DNA of 64,000 bases from Sphingosinicella sp. CPCC 101087 (GTDB taxonomy: Bacteria; Pseudomonadota; Alphaproteobacteria; Sphingomonadales; Sphingomonadaceae), in contig NZ_SBFF01000015.1 of the NCBI RefSeq assembly GCF_004151485.1, positions 1-64,000 on the forward strand, written 5' to 3'. How positions within the stretch are numbered: the stretch's first letter is position 1; every line of letters begins with the position of its first letter. The translations under genes were made by a program, and so were the position numbers. The notes below the pieces were generated by a model. The model had not been told where the DNA came from. It did not search any database and saw nothing but the letters and a program-made list of their open reading frames with translations. Below are positions 1 through 10,729 of this stretch, one piece after another.

Positions 1-1220
<1,220 letters not shown>

Positions 1221-1282
1221 TCACGCTGGATTGCGACCGAGACGTCGCTTCACAAGCGGGAGCCAGCGCTGCCAAATTGCGA

Positions 1283-1309
1283 TTGGCACTCTCACTCGAA
1301 GAGTGACAA
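1283..1309 (-). promoter_or_regulatory. CIRCE element (HrcA operator) of groES-groEL
   Basis: TTGGCACTC, nine bases, then GAGTGACAA. This matches the CIRCE consensus TTAGCACTC-N9-GAGTGCTAA at 15 of 18 arm positions with the exact spacer length. It sits upstream of groES and would overlap its promoter; TTGTCA on the reverse strand (1309-1304) could serve as the -35. The two arms themselves are not perfect complements. Confidence 0.88.
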
Positions 1310-1573
1310 CACGCCTCATGTGGGCGCTCGCCGCTCGCGGGTCAAGCGGCTCACCAAGTCCTTGTTCGTGGCCCGCCCTCGGCTTCCTTCCAAGCGCCCG
1401 GGGAAAGCGAGACCCGTTCTGCTCCCGCCTGCGCACAGCAAATCGCCGTGGCGGGGATCGGCTTCACCGAGCGCCGCGAAGCCGAGGCGCGTTTCACGAA
1501 CTGACGGCACATCACGGTGCGCCGAAGTGGCCTCGCGAAAAACGGGCCGGGCTGACGGAGGATGATCGTGAAG
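1310..1573. other. Non-coding stretch between groES promoter and terminator
   Basis: Open frames here have no homology I recognise, no convincing ribosome binding site and arginine/proline-rich composition typical of chance frames in GC-rich DNA. I see no gene. Together with the CIRCE region it forms a gap of about 425 bases between groES and the next gene. Confidence 0.5.
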
Positions 1574-1602
1574 AAGGACGCCGGAGGGGCTCCGGCGTCC
1601 TT
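1574..1602 (-). terminator. Rho-independent terminator hairpin
   Basis: A perfect 12-bp stem (AAGGACGCCGGA / TCCGGCGTCCTT) with a five-base loop. A short T-rich run follows on either strand, so it may act in both directions. It begins 34 bases after the stop codon of the small reverse-strand gene at 1636-1830, which supports that gene being real and transcribed. Confidence 0.75.
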
Positions 1603-1635
1603 TCCACACGCGTGGGTAATCTGTAGATGATCCAA

Positions 1636-1830
1636 TCAGTTGGGGAGGTCGAGCAGCCCCAGGATCAGGCCGGTCCTGCGATCGACCTGATAAATCCTAC
1701 CATTGTCGAAGCCATGGTAGATCTGGTCGTTGTCCCGATATTCGATGACATGTTCCACGGGCAGATTGACCATTCGCGCGGAGCGGCGCTGACCTCCCGA
1801 TGCTGCACTCATAATTTGATCATTGGCCAT
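1636..1830 (-). CDS. Small hypothetical protein, 64 residues
   Basis: Not recognised. The product is soluble with no signal or membrane segment. Its second half (residues about 20-64) has a regular alternation of polar and hydrophobic residues, with aromatic turns such as IEYRDNDQIYHGFDNGRIYQ, suggesting a small beta-rich fold. A later ATG at 1812 (MSAASGGQRR) is a possible start. No strong Shine-Dalgarno sequence is visible before either start. A strong hairpin terminator follows the stop codon by 34 bases. Real gene status is likely but unproven. Confidence 0.5.
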   Translation of the reverse strand: MANDQIMSAASGGQRRSARMVNLPVEHVIEYRDNDQIYHGFDNGRIYQVDRRTGLILGLLDLPN

Positions 1831-2036
1831 ACCAAGACTTCATTATTGGTCAGGTTGCACATTATGCTGGGAGGGGAATGGCACATCGGCGAGTGGCCTC
1901 GGGGATTTTCCCTCCCAGCGGTCCCATCTGTCGAAACTCGGGAAACATCCTGCCGTGAACGAATAGAGCCGTCGTTCCATTCGCATAGCGGTGGGCCCGT
2001 ACCTTCTGCGCTCGGCACGAGCTCAGCCTTATCAAG

Positions 2037-3152
2037 TCACGCCGACGGTGGGGGCGGGGGTGGCGCATTGCCGCTCGCAAGCACTTCGTGCTTGTCCTCC
2101 TCAAGATAGAGGCGGCGGACGAGTACCAGGACCACGATCGTCAGCGGCGTCGCAAGCAGCACACCGGCCACTCCAAACAGGATGCCGGCCGCGATGATGC
2201 CGAATATCGTCACAGCGGGCGGCAGGTCGACCATCCGATTCTGAAGAAGGGGCATGACGAGGTTGCCCTGGAGCTGTTGCACCGCGATCAGAACGGCTAT
2301 CGTCCACAAGCCGGTATCGGTACCCTGGCCAAAGCCCAGCACCACGGCTGGTATGGCGGCCACGAAAATGCCCAGATAGGGCACGAACTCTGCCAGCCCT
2401 GCGACGAGGCCGATCGCCCAGGCCGCCGGAACGCCCACGAGCCAAAGGCCGAACCCGGTGCCGATGCCGACGAAGACCATGCCCAAGCCCTGGCCCTTCA
2501 GCCAGTTGCGAAGCGACACCGAGATGGCGTCGAGCGTCTCGGCCGCGGATGCCCGCGCCCCGGGAGGAATGAGACGGAGCAGACCAACTGCGTAGAGGGT
2601 CGGTTGGGCGGCCAGATAAAGGCCGCCGACGAGGACGAGGATGAGCCCCGACAATGCTCCGCCCAGTGCAGCCAGTGCGCCTGTCGCCACGTTCACGATC
2701 GTCTGACCGCTCGGAGCCACCGCCTGAGCCCGCTCGAGCACAGCCGCCCCGACGGGGGACGTGCTCATCCTTCCCCTGAGATCAGTCCAGGCGGCCGGAA
2801 GACGGGTGGCGAGCTCGGCGAATTCGGTCTGCATCGTGGCGCCGAAAAAGGCGACAGCGCCGCCGATCGCCGCAATCAACCCCAGCACGACGAGGGCAAG
2901 CGCTAGACCGAACGGCAGCTTCGTGCGCCTGCGGATCGCGTTGGTGAAGGTCAGGAGAATGAGCGAGACCAACGCGCACGCGAACAGCAGAAGGAGAAGG
3001 TCTACGAGCAGCCACAGCACATAAGCGGCGGCGAGCGTGGCGAGCACGACCACCGTCGCGCGGAAGACGCGTCGTTCGAGATTGTCACGCGCCTTCGTCC
3101 AAGGCGCTTCCTCCTGCGTGATCATGTCAGATTGTTCGGCGAAGTTCGACAT
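2037..3152 (-). CDS. AI-2E family transporter (PerM/YdiK-type membrane protein)
   Basis: Inner-membrane protein of 371 residues with about eight predicted membrane segments. A pair lies at residues 30-70, one near 80-105, and a cluster from about 155 to the C-terminus. The family signature lies in the C-terminal half: LAEFVPYLGIFVAAIPAVVLG, then QQLQGNLVMPLLQNRMVDLPP. Members export autoinducer-2 in a few species, but most act as general exporters or Na+/H+ antiporters, so the substrate is unknown. The C-terminus ends in a run of prolines (PPPPPPSA) after a basic cytoplasmic tail. It is a single gene with no obvious partner. Confidence 0.9.
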   Translation of the reverse strand: MSNFAEQSDMITQEEAPWTKARDNLERRVFRATVVVLATLAAAYVLWLLVDLLLLLFACALVSLILLTFTNAIRRRTKLPFGLALALVVLGLIAAIGGAVAFFGATMQTEFAELATRLPAAWTDLRGRMSTSPVGAAVLERAQAVAPSGQTIVNVATGALAALGGALSGLILVLVGGLYLAAQPTLYAVGLLRLIPPGARASAAETLDAISVSLRNWLKGQGLGMVFVGIGTGFGLWLVGVPAAWAIGLVAGLAEFVPYLGIFVAAIPAVVLGFGQGTDTGLWTIAVLIAVQQLQGNLVMPLLQNRMVDLPPAVTIFGIIAAGILFGVAGVLLATPLTIVVLVLVRRLYLEEDKHEVLASGNAPPPPPPSA

Positions 3153-3427
3153 CAGGCCAGCGCCCTCTCATCACGTGGGTTCCGCAACCGCGCTATTCGC
3201 GGCGACGGCGAGTCCCATTTCGAGCGACCGGCTATCGCAGATACAGCTCGATCTTGGGCATCGGGTCTCCCGCCCTTGGGCATATCAGCGCCCGGAGATT
3301 CGACAAATGGCGGATTTGAGCCGCGCCGACCCGCGGCTGCAGCGAATTGGCAGCGAGTGATGCGGTGCGCCCGACGTGTTTGCGAGGGTCAGGGAGCGCC
3401 TGGAACTGCCGCCTGCAGGCGCCGTTC

Positions 3428-3688
3428 TCAACCCTTATGGTCCTTTCGACCGCCAGTGACCGTGAACGCCTCCCGGAACGTCACCTTTAGGAGAGTTTCT
3501 CCGCGGTCATCGGCAATCTCGATATAGTGATCGAGGTTGACGTTGCCTTGCCGCTTGATCGCGTCGCACACCAGATCCCGGGCACCCTCCAGCGCCGCCT
3601 CGCGGGCGGCCTCCAGGCCTGGCAATTCCCGGCCTTCGTCATCGTCGGCATGGATATCGTCCCTGATGTGGAAACGGTAACGCGGCAT
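3428..3688 (-). CDS. DUF6894 family protein
   Basis: An 86-residue cytoplasmic protein beginning MPRYRFHIRDD, with the family pattern: a short beta strand, an acidic D-D-E-G-x-E-L-P turn, an amphipathic helix (LEAAREAALEGARDLVCDAIK), then IEIADDRGETLLKVTFREAFTV. DUF6894 proteins are very common in sphingomonads and rhizobia. Their function is unknown, though they are often found near stress-response genes. Here it lies close to the remnant of an ECF sigma factor. The length is normal for the family. Confidence 0.85.
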   Translation of the reverse strand: MPRYRFHIRDDIHADDDEGRELPGLEAAREAALEGARDLVCDAIKRQGNVNLDHYIEIADDRGETLLKVTFREAFTVTGGRKDHKG

Positions 3689-3908
3689 GGCCGCTAGAGC
3701 GTCCGATAGGCTCGCGGGTTCCGAGCGCCCGCGAGCACGGCAGTGTCATTGAACGGCTCGACTCGTCATCGCGCTGCGTCGCTGATCACCCCACTGTCTT
3801 TCCGTGCCCTCGCTGCGCCGATGGGGCGATCCGCCGATCCTTCTCAATTTGTGGTGCACCGCCACTCAGGCGGAGGCACGGGCGGAGAATCTTGCAAATT
3901 TGCCGCCG

Positions 3909-4214
3909 ATGACGGATCCCTCGGCCATGGTCGAGAAGCATCGACAGAAGGCACCGGCAACGCTGGGTGACGTGCTGTATGCGGCGCCGAGAGCCAGGGT
4001 GCGCGAGCAGGACTGGGCGACGCTGGTCGGATCGATAGCTGCAGGTGACCAGCTCGCGCTGCAGGCGCTCTTCGAAATGGCACACCGCATGGTTTTCACC
4101 TTGGCCATGCGGATCACATCAAGTCGGGAAACGGCTGAAGAGGTTACGATCGACGTCTTCCATGATGTCCGGCGCGGCGCCTCGCGCTACGATGCGGACA
4201 ATGGATCGGCCTGA
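3909..4214 (+). pseudogene. ECF sigma factor, truncated (region 2 only)
   Basis: From residue 30 of this frame the sequence matches sigma-70 region 2 of sphingomonad ECF factors: DWATLVGSIAAGDQLALQAL, then MRITSSRETAEEVTIDVFHDV and RYDADNGS. Intact relatives continue with a G-W-x-M-x-Q-A-R-S-R-A-I-D-R linker and a region 4 DNA-binding domain. Here the frame stops at TGA 4212 directly after DNGSA, and no region 4 is found in any frame downstream. The next frame reads a few plausible residues (IGLMLARHRMSA) before another stop, which suggests a frameshift plus decay. The N-terminus is unclear; I use ATG 3909. It should be non-functional as a sigma factor. Confidence 0.65.
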
Positions 4215-4378
4215 TGCTGGCGCGGCACCGGATGAGCGCGTGAAGGGCTAACCGGATCAGCGCGCGCGAAATCAGGCGCTGCCGGGGAGTGACGGTGGCT
4301 TCAGCCATTTAAAGGCCGGAGGAAAGATTCTGATTCTCGACCGGCACGCCTCCGGACGCAACAGGGCGTGATCGCGGC

Positions 4379-4546
4379 TCAGGACTTGATCGAAGCGTCC
4401 AGCGGCGGCGCCGCAGCCCATTTGCTGCCGGCCGGCTTTATCATCGGCCTGCCGCAGCCTTCGCACAGCGCCGTCAGCCCATAGGGCTTCTTCGCCATCG
4501 AAGCGGCGGAGGGGCGGTGAAGTCCGAACAGGCAAGGCAGTGACAT
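4379..4546 (-). CDS. Small zinc-ribbon-like protein, 55 residues
   Basis: Begins MSLPCLFGLHRPSAASMAKK and contains CEGCGRPM, so two pairs of potential metal ligands (C5 and H10; the CxxC pair near residues 29-32). The layout, a short C-x-F/L-G-x-H-R-P-S start followed by an L-C-x-x-C centre, resembles small uncharacterised proteins I associate with sphingomonads. I cannot name a family. The frame stays open further upstream, but the composition changes to chance-like, so the start at 4546 is preferred. No clear ribosome binding site. Confidence 0.45.
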   Translation of the reverse strand: MSLPCLFGLHRPSAASMAKKPYGLTALCEGCGRPMIKPAGSKWAAAPPLDASIKS

Positions 4547-5068
4547 GGGACGAATATAGTCCGAACAGACCGTTGCGGCATCTCCCGGATGGGAGATCAT
4601 GGCGGATTCGGTCCGGGCTGTTGCAGGCGCGCTACGATCGCTCCGACGGGGGACCAGCGCGATGCAGGCGAGCTGACCTGGCCCGAGACGCTGAATGCGA
4701 ATATGCCGCAGCTGCACGGAAGATGTGTCAGCGCCCGACGCCGAACCAAGTCATGGCGGCCTCCTCGCACGCTGTGCCGGACACCGGATATACGACACAG
4801 ATTTTGCGCCGACCGACTGGAGTTGGGTCACCGACGGATCAAAATGCATCCGCCGATGCGCATTGGTGGAAGAATATGCTCGCATCCGCGCCTCACCCAA
4901 ATCGGATTCTGCTATTCGCGTCAGCGCCTTGAACCGCCCTCCGCCGCTGGATATCTGCCCAGCCATCGACCGTTCGAGACACCCTGAAGGGGAAACCGCG
5001 CGTGAGCAGGCTGGCGGTTGGGTCGGTGACGCTAGGCCGGTCGCCCGCATCTGGAATGTCGAAGAGCG
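4547..5068. other. Intergenic region upstream of cysJ
   Basis: About 520 bases without a supported gene. Overlapping frames on the forward strand are low-quality and mutually exclusive. A perfect 7-bp inverted repeat, ATCTCCC-GGAT-GGGAGAT, lies at 4580-4597 close to the start of the small reverse gene. I found no clear CysB-like or sigma-70 site for the cysJI operon, though its promoter should be in this stretch. Confidence 0.4.
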
Positions 5069-6907
5069 ATGACGATTAGAGAGACTTTTTCCGAGGGCGC
5101 GCTGTCGCTCGAACAGTGGCAGCATGTCGAGGACCTCAGCAGGGACCTGACGCCCGCACAGGCGCGCTGGCTTAGCGGCTATTTCGCCGGTCTTCAGGTC
5201 GGGATTTCGCGTGCCGGCGCAGTCGCGCTCCCTCCGCCCAGCGAAGCGGCTTCGAGCACTTCGGCGACCCGCACGCTCACCATCCTGTATGGCACGGAGA
5301 CCGGGAACTGCGCCGAACTGGCCCGCACGCTCGGCGCAGCCGCGCGCGAGCATGGGCTATCGCCCGAGCTGTTCGACATGGCTGAGTACAAGCCGCGCCG
5401 GCTGAAGGACGAGCAGGACATCCTCTTCGTCGTCAGCACCTACGGTGAGGGAGACCCGCCCCAGCCGGCAGTCGGCTTCTTCGAATTCATCGAGGGACGC
5501 AAGGCGCCCCGGCTCGAGCAGGTTCGCTTTTCCGTTCTGTCGCTGGGAGACTCGACCTACGAGCTCTACTGCGAGGCCGGCAAGCGGCTCGACCGGCGTC
5601 TCGAGGCGCTCGGCGCAACCCGAATCCACCAGCGGGTCGACTGCGACATCGACTATGACGAGCCGGCGGCGCAATGGACTGGCGAAGTGGTGGCGCACCT
5701 GGCGGCGGAAGCGGCGGCCAGCGCCGCTCCGACGTCGATGTCGGCCATTGCCCCCTTCCCGACAGCGGCGGCGCACTCGCCGGTGCCGGTCCACGACAAG
5801 CGCAATCCGTTCCAGGCGACCATCATCGACAATATCCCGATCGTCGGGCGCGGCTCTTCCAAGGAAACGCGGCATATCGAGATCGACCTTGCCGGATCCG
5901 GGCTCAGCCACGAACCCGGGGATTCCCTGGGGATCGCTGCGGCCAACGACCCGCAGCTCGTCGAACGGATTCTCGAGGCGGTGGGACTCGCCGCCGACGC
6001 GCCGCTTTCAGTGAAGGGCAGGGCGACCACGCTCGGCGAGGCGCTCGAGAGGGATTTCGAGATCACGGCAGCGACGCCCCGCTTCCTGGACCATTGGGCG
6101 ACGCTCAGCGGCGCTGCCGAGCTGGAGCAGCTCCGCGCGGAAGATCGCAAGGCCGAGCGCATGGCCTTCCTGGGCGGTCATCATGTGCTGGACCTGCTGC
6201 GCGCCTACCCGGTACCGGGTCTCGACGGAGAGACGTTCGTGGCCGGGTTGAGGCCGCTGCAGGCCCGGCTCTATTCGATCGCCTCCAGTTTTTCGGCGAT
6301 TCCGGACGAGGCGCATCTGACGCTCTCTCCCGTCCGCTATACCCTGCACGACGAGCCGCGCGTCGGCGTCGCCTCCGCCCATCTCGCCGACCGGGGCGAG
6401 CCGGGATCGACGCTGCCCGTCTATGTCCAGAGCAATCCGCATTTCCGCCTGCCGGCGCCGGACCTGCCGATCATCATGATCGGCCCGGGGACTGGCGTCG
6501 CACCGTTTCGCGCCTTCCTGCAGGAGCGAGAGGCGAAGGCCGCGACCGGCCGTTCCTGGCTGTTCTTCGGCGAACGCAATTTCCGAAGCGACTTCCTTTA
6601 TCAGACCGAATGGCAGGCCTTCCTCAAGGACGGAGTCCTCACCCGGATGGACGTCGCCTTTTCGCGCGACAAGGCCGACAAGGTCTATGTCCAGGATCGG
6701 ATGCGGGAGCAGGCGGCGGACCTCTTCGCCTGGCTGGAAGAGGGCGCTCACGTGTATGTGTGCGGCGATGCGGCACGCATGGCGCCCGACGTACATGAGG
6801 CCCTCGTGGCGATCGTGGCGGAGCAGGGGCGGCTCGAACGGGAAACCGCCGAGGAATATGTCCGCGGTCTTCTGCGCGATCATCGCTACCAACGCGACGT
6901 CTATTGA
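5069..6907 (+). CDS. cysJ: NADPH sulfite reductase flavoprotein, alpha subunit
   Basis: Electron-transfer subunit that passes electrons from NADPH through FAD and FMN to CysI for reduction of sulfite to sulfide in cysteine synthesis. The product has 612 residues, close to the usual 600. Domains in order: an N-terminal linker; an FMN flavodoxin domain at about 69-215 with YGTETGN and STYGEGDPP; a CysJ-type FAD domain at about 240-455 with RLYSIASS from residue 400; an NADPH domain with GPGTGVAPFRAF from residue 472 and YVCGDAARM. It ends in the family C-terminus YQRDVY. cysI starts 8 bases after the stop, preceded by GAGGA, so the two form an operon. cysH, cysD and cysN are not in the window. 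Confidence 0.97.
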   Translation: MTIRETFSEGALSLEQWQHVEDLSRDLTPAQARWLSGYFAGLQVGISRAGAVALPPPSEAASSTSATRTLTILYGTETGNCAELARTLGAAAREHGLSPELFDMAEYKPRRLKDEQDILFVVSTYGEGDPPQPAVGFFEFIEGRKAPRLEQVRFSVLSLGDSTYELYCEAGKRLDRRLEALGATRIHQRVDCDIDYDEPAAQWTGEVVAHLAAEAAASAAPTSMSAIAPFPTAAAHSPVPVHDKRNPFQATIIDNIPIVGRGSSKETRHIEIDLAGSGLSHEPGDSLGIAAANDPQLVERILEAVGLAADAPLSVKGRATTLGEALERDFEITAATPRFLDHWATLSGAAELEQLRAEDRKAERMAFLGGHHVLDLLRAYPVPGLDGETFVAGLRPLQARLYSIASSFSAIPDEAHLTLSPVRYTLHDEPRVGVASAHLADRGEPGSTLPVYVQSNPHFRLPAPDLPIIMIGPGTGVAPFRAFLQEREAKAATGRSWLFFGERNFRSDFLYQTEWQAFLKDGVLTRMDVAFSRDKADKVYVQDRMREQAADLFAWLEEGAHVYVCGDAARMAPDVHEALVAIVAEQGRLERETAEEYVRGLLRDHRYQRDVY

Positions 6908-6915
6908 GGATCGAC

Positions 6916-8619
6916 ATGGATATCCAGGACCAGAACCCAATCGACCGCAGCGCGGACATCTCGCAGCCGATCGACCGACTCAGCGCGGACGAGCGCCTGA
7001 AGGCGGGGAGCGATTACCTGCGGGGTACGATCGCCTCGGGCCTGCTCGACCGGATCAGCGGCGGTGTCACCTTCGAAGACAACAAGCTGATGAAGTTTCA
7101 CGGCATCTATCAGCAGGACGATCGCGACATACGCGACGAGCGGCGTCGCCAGAAGCTCGAGCCCGCCTTCCGATTCATGATCCGCGTCCGCCTGCCCGGT
7201 GGGATCTGCACGACCGAACAGTGGCTCAGGATCGACGAACTGGCCCGAGCCCATGGCGGCGACACCGTGCGCCTCACGACCCGCCAGACCTTCCAGTTCC
7301 ACTGGGTGGTGAAGGAGGATATCAGGCCAACCATCCAGGGCCTGCACGAGGCGCTACTCGATACGATCGCTGCTTGCGGCGACGATGCGCGGGGAGTCAT
7401 GTGCACGGCCGATCCGCGGGATTCGGCCGTGCATGCGGAGCTGGCGGCTCTCGCCAAGCAGGTCAGTGACCATGTGATCCCGAAGACGCACGCCTATCAC
7501 GAAATCTGGTACGGCGAGGAGCGGGTCGCGTCTTCGGAGCCTGAGGAGCCGTTTTACGGCCCCACCTATCTGCCCCGCAAGTTCAAGATCGGCTTCGTGC
7601 TGCCGCCATCCAACGACATCGACGTCTACACCCAGGATCTCGGCTTTATCGCGATCACCGGGGAGAATGGGGTCGAAGGTTTCAATGTCGCCATCGGCGG
7701 CGGAATGGGCCGGACGGATAACGCCCCCACCACCTATCCGCGACTGGCCGATGTGATCGGCTTCGTTCCGAAAGATCGGCTGTTCGCCGTAACGGACGCG
7801 GTGATGTCGGTGCAGCGCGATTTCGGAAACCGCGCCGATCGCTCGCGCGCGCGCTTCAAATATACGATCGACGATAAGGGGCTCAAATGGGTGGTTCGCG
7901 AAATCGAGCGGCGCATGGGAAGCAGCTTCGCTCCCGCACGGCCGTTCGAGTTCACCTCGAACGGCGACCGGTTCGGCTGGCACGAAAACGATAACGGGCG
8001 TTTCAGCTACACGCTGTTCATTCAGAATGGCCGCGTTTCCAACTTGCCGGATCAGTCGATCATGGACGGGCTGCGGGCGATCGCGAAGGTCCACCGCGGC
8101 GTCTTTCGCCTCACGCCCAACCAGAACGTCACCATAGCGGACGTTGCTCCGGAGGACCGGCCGGTCATCGATGCACTGCTCGCCGAGCACAAGCTGGCGG
8201 AGAATCACGTGAAGAGCGCGATGCGGCTGAACGCCATCGCCTGCGTTGCGCTGCCGACTTGCGGCCTCGCGATGGCGGAGGCGGAGCGCTATTTGCCTGA
8301 CCTGCTCACCCGGATCGAAGGCCTCCTCGCGGAACATGGGCTGCTCGACGAGCCCATCACGATCCGGATGAGCGGCTGCCCCAACGGCTGTTCCAGACCC
8401 TATGTGGCCGAGATCGCGCTGACCGGTCGAGCGCCGGGCAAGTATAATCTCTATCTTGGAGGCGGCTTTCATGGGGAGCGTCTCAATCAGCTGACCCGCG
8501 AGAATATCGGGGAGGCCGCGATCCTGGAGATACTGGACGCGCAACTCGGACGCTATGCGCGCGAGCGGCAGCCGGGCGAGCGGTTCGGCGATTTTGTCGT
8601 GCGGACCACAGACCACTGA
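6916..8619 (+). CDS. cysI: NADPH sulfite reductase hemoprotein, beta subunit
   Basis: Catalytic subunit that reduces sulfite to sulfide at a siroheme bridged to a [4Fe-4S] cluster. The product has 567 residues, the normal length. The four cluster cysteines are in place: C443 and C449 (CVALPTCG) and C488 and C492 (SGCPNGC), the CX5C...CX3C pattern of the sulfite/nitrite reductase family. The siroheme-contact segment LTTRQTFQFHWV and the KFKIGF/DLGFIAI repeat-domain motifs are present. The ATG at 6916 with GAGGA just upstream is preferred to a TTG at 6904 that overlaps the end of cysJ. It forms an operon with cysJ. Confidence 0.97.
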   Translation: MDIQDQNPIDRSADISQPIDRLSADERLKAGSDYLRGTIASGLLDRISGGVTFEDNKLMKFHGIYQQDDRDIRDERRRQKLEPAFRFMIRVRLPGGICTTEQWLRIDELARAHGGDTVRLTTRQTFQFHWVVKEDIRPTIQGLHEALLDTIAACGDDARGVMCTADPRDSAVHAELAALAKQVSDHVIPKTHAYHEIWYGEERVASSEPEEPFYGPTYLPRKFKIGFVLPPSNDIDVYTQDLGFIAITGENGVEGFNVAIGGGMGRTDNAPTTYPRLADVIGFVPKDRLFAVTDAVMSVQRDFGNRADRSRARFKYTIDDKGLKWVVREIERRMGSSFAPARPFEFTSNGDRFGWHENDNGRFSYTLFIQNGRVSNLPDQSIMDGLRAIAKVHRGVFRLTPNQNVTIADVAPEDRPVIDALLAEHKLAENHVKSAMRLNAIACVALPTCGLAMAEAERYLPDLLTRIEGLLAEHGLLDEPITIRMSGCPNGCSRPYVAEIALTGRAPGKYNLYLGGGFHGERLNQLTRENIGEAAILEILDAQLGRYARERQPGERFGDFVVRTTDH

Positions 8620-8962
8620 GCGGGACGGGCGTCGGTATCTTCGTACCGCACCAGCTTCTACTGGTCTCGACGAGCCCGGACGCGGCGACACGCCTCCCGG
8701 CCATTGCGGCCCAGCATCGGCACGGTTCCTTCTTCTCCTGGTGAAGCATCCGCTCGGAGCCACGGCCGCGCCCGGGCGTTGAGCTGGAACCTTCTGGAGG
8801 TGTCGATTCGCCCATGCGATGCACGAGCACATGGCCCGGCTGGCCACCCTTTCGCCCTGCGCGGACAAACGAGAGCAAGCAGGTCCGCGACCTCCCGCCG
8901 ACACTGCCGCCTTGCCCGGCCGGGCCGGCGCGCCCGCGTGCGGAATTGCTTCGGGTGGTCGA
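8620..8962. other. Intergenic region cysI-treZ
   Basis: About 340 bases with no supported gene. Two small hairpins, CGGTA-TCTTCG-TACCG and CCAG-CTTCTA-CTGG, lie shortly after the cysI stop codon but have no T run. Nothing else was recognised. A promoter for treZ would be expected here. Confidence 0.4.
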
Positions 8963-10729
8963 ATGTCGGACGTGACCGGGCCGGCGACTCCGGGCGGAAG
9001 GGATGGCGCCGCGTCTGTGGAGTTGAGTGCGGGCACGTGGTGGGGTCCGCAGCGGCTTGGCGACCAGCGCACGCGCTTCCGGCTGTGGGCTCCGGATGCG
9101 CCGAACGTCACCCTCGAAATCGAGCACGCCCCGCCCATGGCCATGGCCAGAGACGCCGACGGATGGCACGCCGTCGAGGCGCCAGTGGGAGCGGGATGCC
9201 ACTATCGCTTCCGTCTTCCCGACGGCCTCGCCGTTCCAGACCCTGCGTCGCGTGCCCAGCCGGGCGGCGTCCATGGCTGGAGTATGGTGTGCGATTCCGA
9301 CGATCATGTCTGGCGCACCGGCGGCTGGCGCGGCCGGCCGTGGCATGAATCGATCATTCAGGAGTTACACGTCGGGGTTCTCGGCGGGTTCAAGGGAGTT
9401 GCGGAGCGGTTGCCGGAACTCGCGGAACTCGGAATCACGTCGATAGAGTTGATGCCGGTGGCCGCCTTTGCGGGGCGGCACAACTGGGGGTATGACGGCG
9501 TGCTCCCGTACGCCCTGGCGCCGAGCTACGGTTCGCCCGCCGAACTGAAGGCGCTCGTCGATCGCGCGCATGAGCTGGGCCTCAGCATCCTGCTCGACGT
9601 CGTCTACAATCATTTCGGACCCGACGGTAACTATCTCGGCGCCTATGCGCCCGGTTTTTTCCGGACGGATGCGCAGACTCCCTGGGGCGGCGCAGTCGCC
9701 GTCGATCGGCCGGAGGTCTTCCGCTTCTTTCTCGAGAATGCGATGATGTGGCTCGAGGAGTATCGGTTCGACGGTCTGCGTTTCGATGCTGTCCATGCCA
9801 TCGAGAACGACGCATTTCTCGACCGTCTCGCCCGGGAGATCAGGGCGCGCCTCCAGCCTGACCGGCACGTCCATCTGGTCCTCGAGAACGAGCGGAACGA
9901 TGCCGATCGACTGGCGGACGGTCTCTACGATGCCCAATGGAATGACGATTTCCACAACGCCGTGCACGTCCTGCTCACGGAAGAGACGAGCGGCTATTAT
10001 GCGAGCTTCGCCGAATCTCCGGCCAAGCATCTGGCGCGCTGCCTCGGCGAAGGCTTCGCCTATCAGGGCGAGACGCCCCCTGGCGACGACGCCGAGGCGC
10101 GCGGGACGCCCTCGGCGCACTTGCCGCCAACGGCGTTCGTCGCTTTCCTGCAAAATCACGACCAGGTGGGCAACCGCGCGTTCGGAGAGCGGCTGATACG
10201 GCTCACCGATCGGGCGCGGCTGCGCGCCGCAACGGCGCTGCTGCTGCTCGCGCCGCAGATCCCGTTGCTGTTCATGGGGGAGGAATCGGGGAGCGAGTCG
10301 CCGTTTCTCTTCTTCACCGACTTTGCGGACGAGCTGGCCGAGGCAGTCCGTGAGGGACGGCGGAACGAGTTCGCCGGCTTTCCCGAATTCGGTTCGGCCG
10401 AGGCGCGCAAACGGATTCCGGATCCGAATGCGAGCGTCACGTTCGAACGCTCCTATCCCAAGCCCGGAAGCGACGCCGAGATGTGGCGGGATCTGTACCG
10501 ACAGCTCTTGGCCTTGAGGCATCAGGAGATCGTTCCCCGTCTTGCCGGCACACGGACGCTGGGCGCTCGGCAGCTGAGCGGTTCCGCCGTCCACGCCCGC
10601 TGGCGATTGGGTGACGGATCCACCCTTCACATCGCCGTCGACCTTGGCTCGGAAGCGGTTGGCCTGCCTGCCGGAGACGATCCGATCTACAGCGAACCGG
10701 ACCGTTTCTGCGCATGGATCGAACGTTAG
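8963..10729 (+). CDS. treZ: Malto-oligosyltrehalose trehalohydrolase
   Basis: GH13 enzyme that cleaves the alpha-1,4 bond next to the trehalose end of maltooligosyl-trehalose and so releases trehalose. The 588-residue product has an N-terminal E-set domain (about 15-100), a TIM barrel with EL(H)VG, IELMPVAAF and DVVYNHFGP, and the catalytic set D275 (GLRFDAVHA), E308 (LVLENERND) and D400 (QNHDQVGNRA). The NHDQVGNRA motif is typical of TreZ rather than GlgB. The start is at ATG 8963, preceded by GGGTGG; an upstream in-frame ATG at 8819 would add a low-quality arginine/proline-rich leader. The partner enzyme TreY is not in this window. The neighbouring NAGGN genes also make an osmoprotectant. 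Confidence 0.92.
   Translation: MSDVTGPATPGGRDGAASVELSAGTWWGPQRLGDQRTRFRLWAPDAPNVTLEIEHAPPMAMARDADGWHAVEAPVGAGCHYRFRLPDGLAVPDPASRAQPGGVHGWSMVCDSDDHVWRTGGWRGRPWHESIIQELHVGVLGGFKGVAERLPELAELGITSIELMPVAAFAGRHNWGYDGVLPYALAPSYGSPAELKALVDRAHELGLSILLDVVYNHFGPDGNYLGAYAPGFFRTDAQTPWGGAVAVDRPEVFRFFLENAMMWLEEYRFDGLRFDAVHAIENDAFLDRLAREIRARLQPDRHVHLVLENERNDADRLADGLYDAQWNDDFHNAVHVLLTEETSGYYASFAESPAKHLARCLGEGFAYQGETPPGDDAEARGTPSAHLPPTAFVAFLQNHDQVGNRAFGERLIRLTDRARLRAATALLLLAPQIPLLFMGEESGSESPFLFFTDFADELAEAVREGRRNEFAGFPEFGSAEARKRIPDPNASVTFERSYPKPGSDAEMWRDLYRQLLALRHQEIVPRLAGTRTLGARQLSGSAVHARWRLGDGSTLHIAVDLGSEAVGLPAGDDPIYSEPDRFCAWIER

Noticed and set aside
4695..5072. 125-codon forward frame ending inside the start of cysJ
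   Set aside because: Overlaps two other equally weak frames, and its residues carry no recognisable pattern.
7354..9144. 596-codon reverse open frame
   Set aside because: Antisense to cysI and the treZ leader; no domain pattern and rich in R, A and P as expected from the opposite strand.
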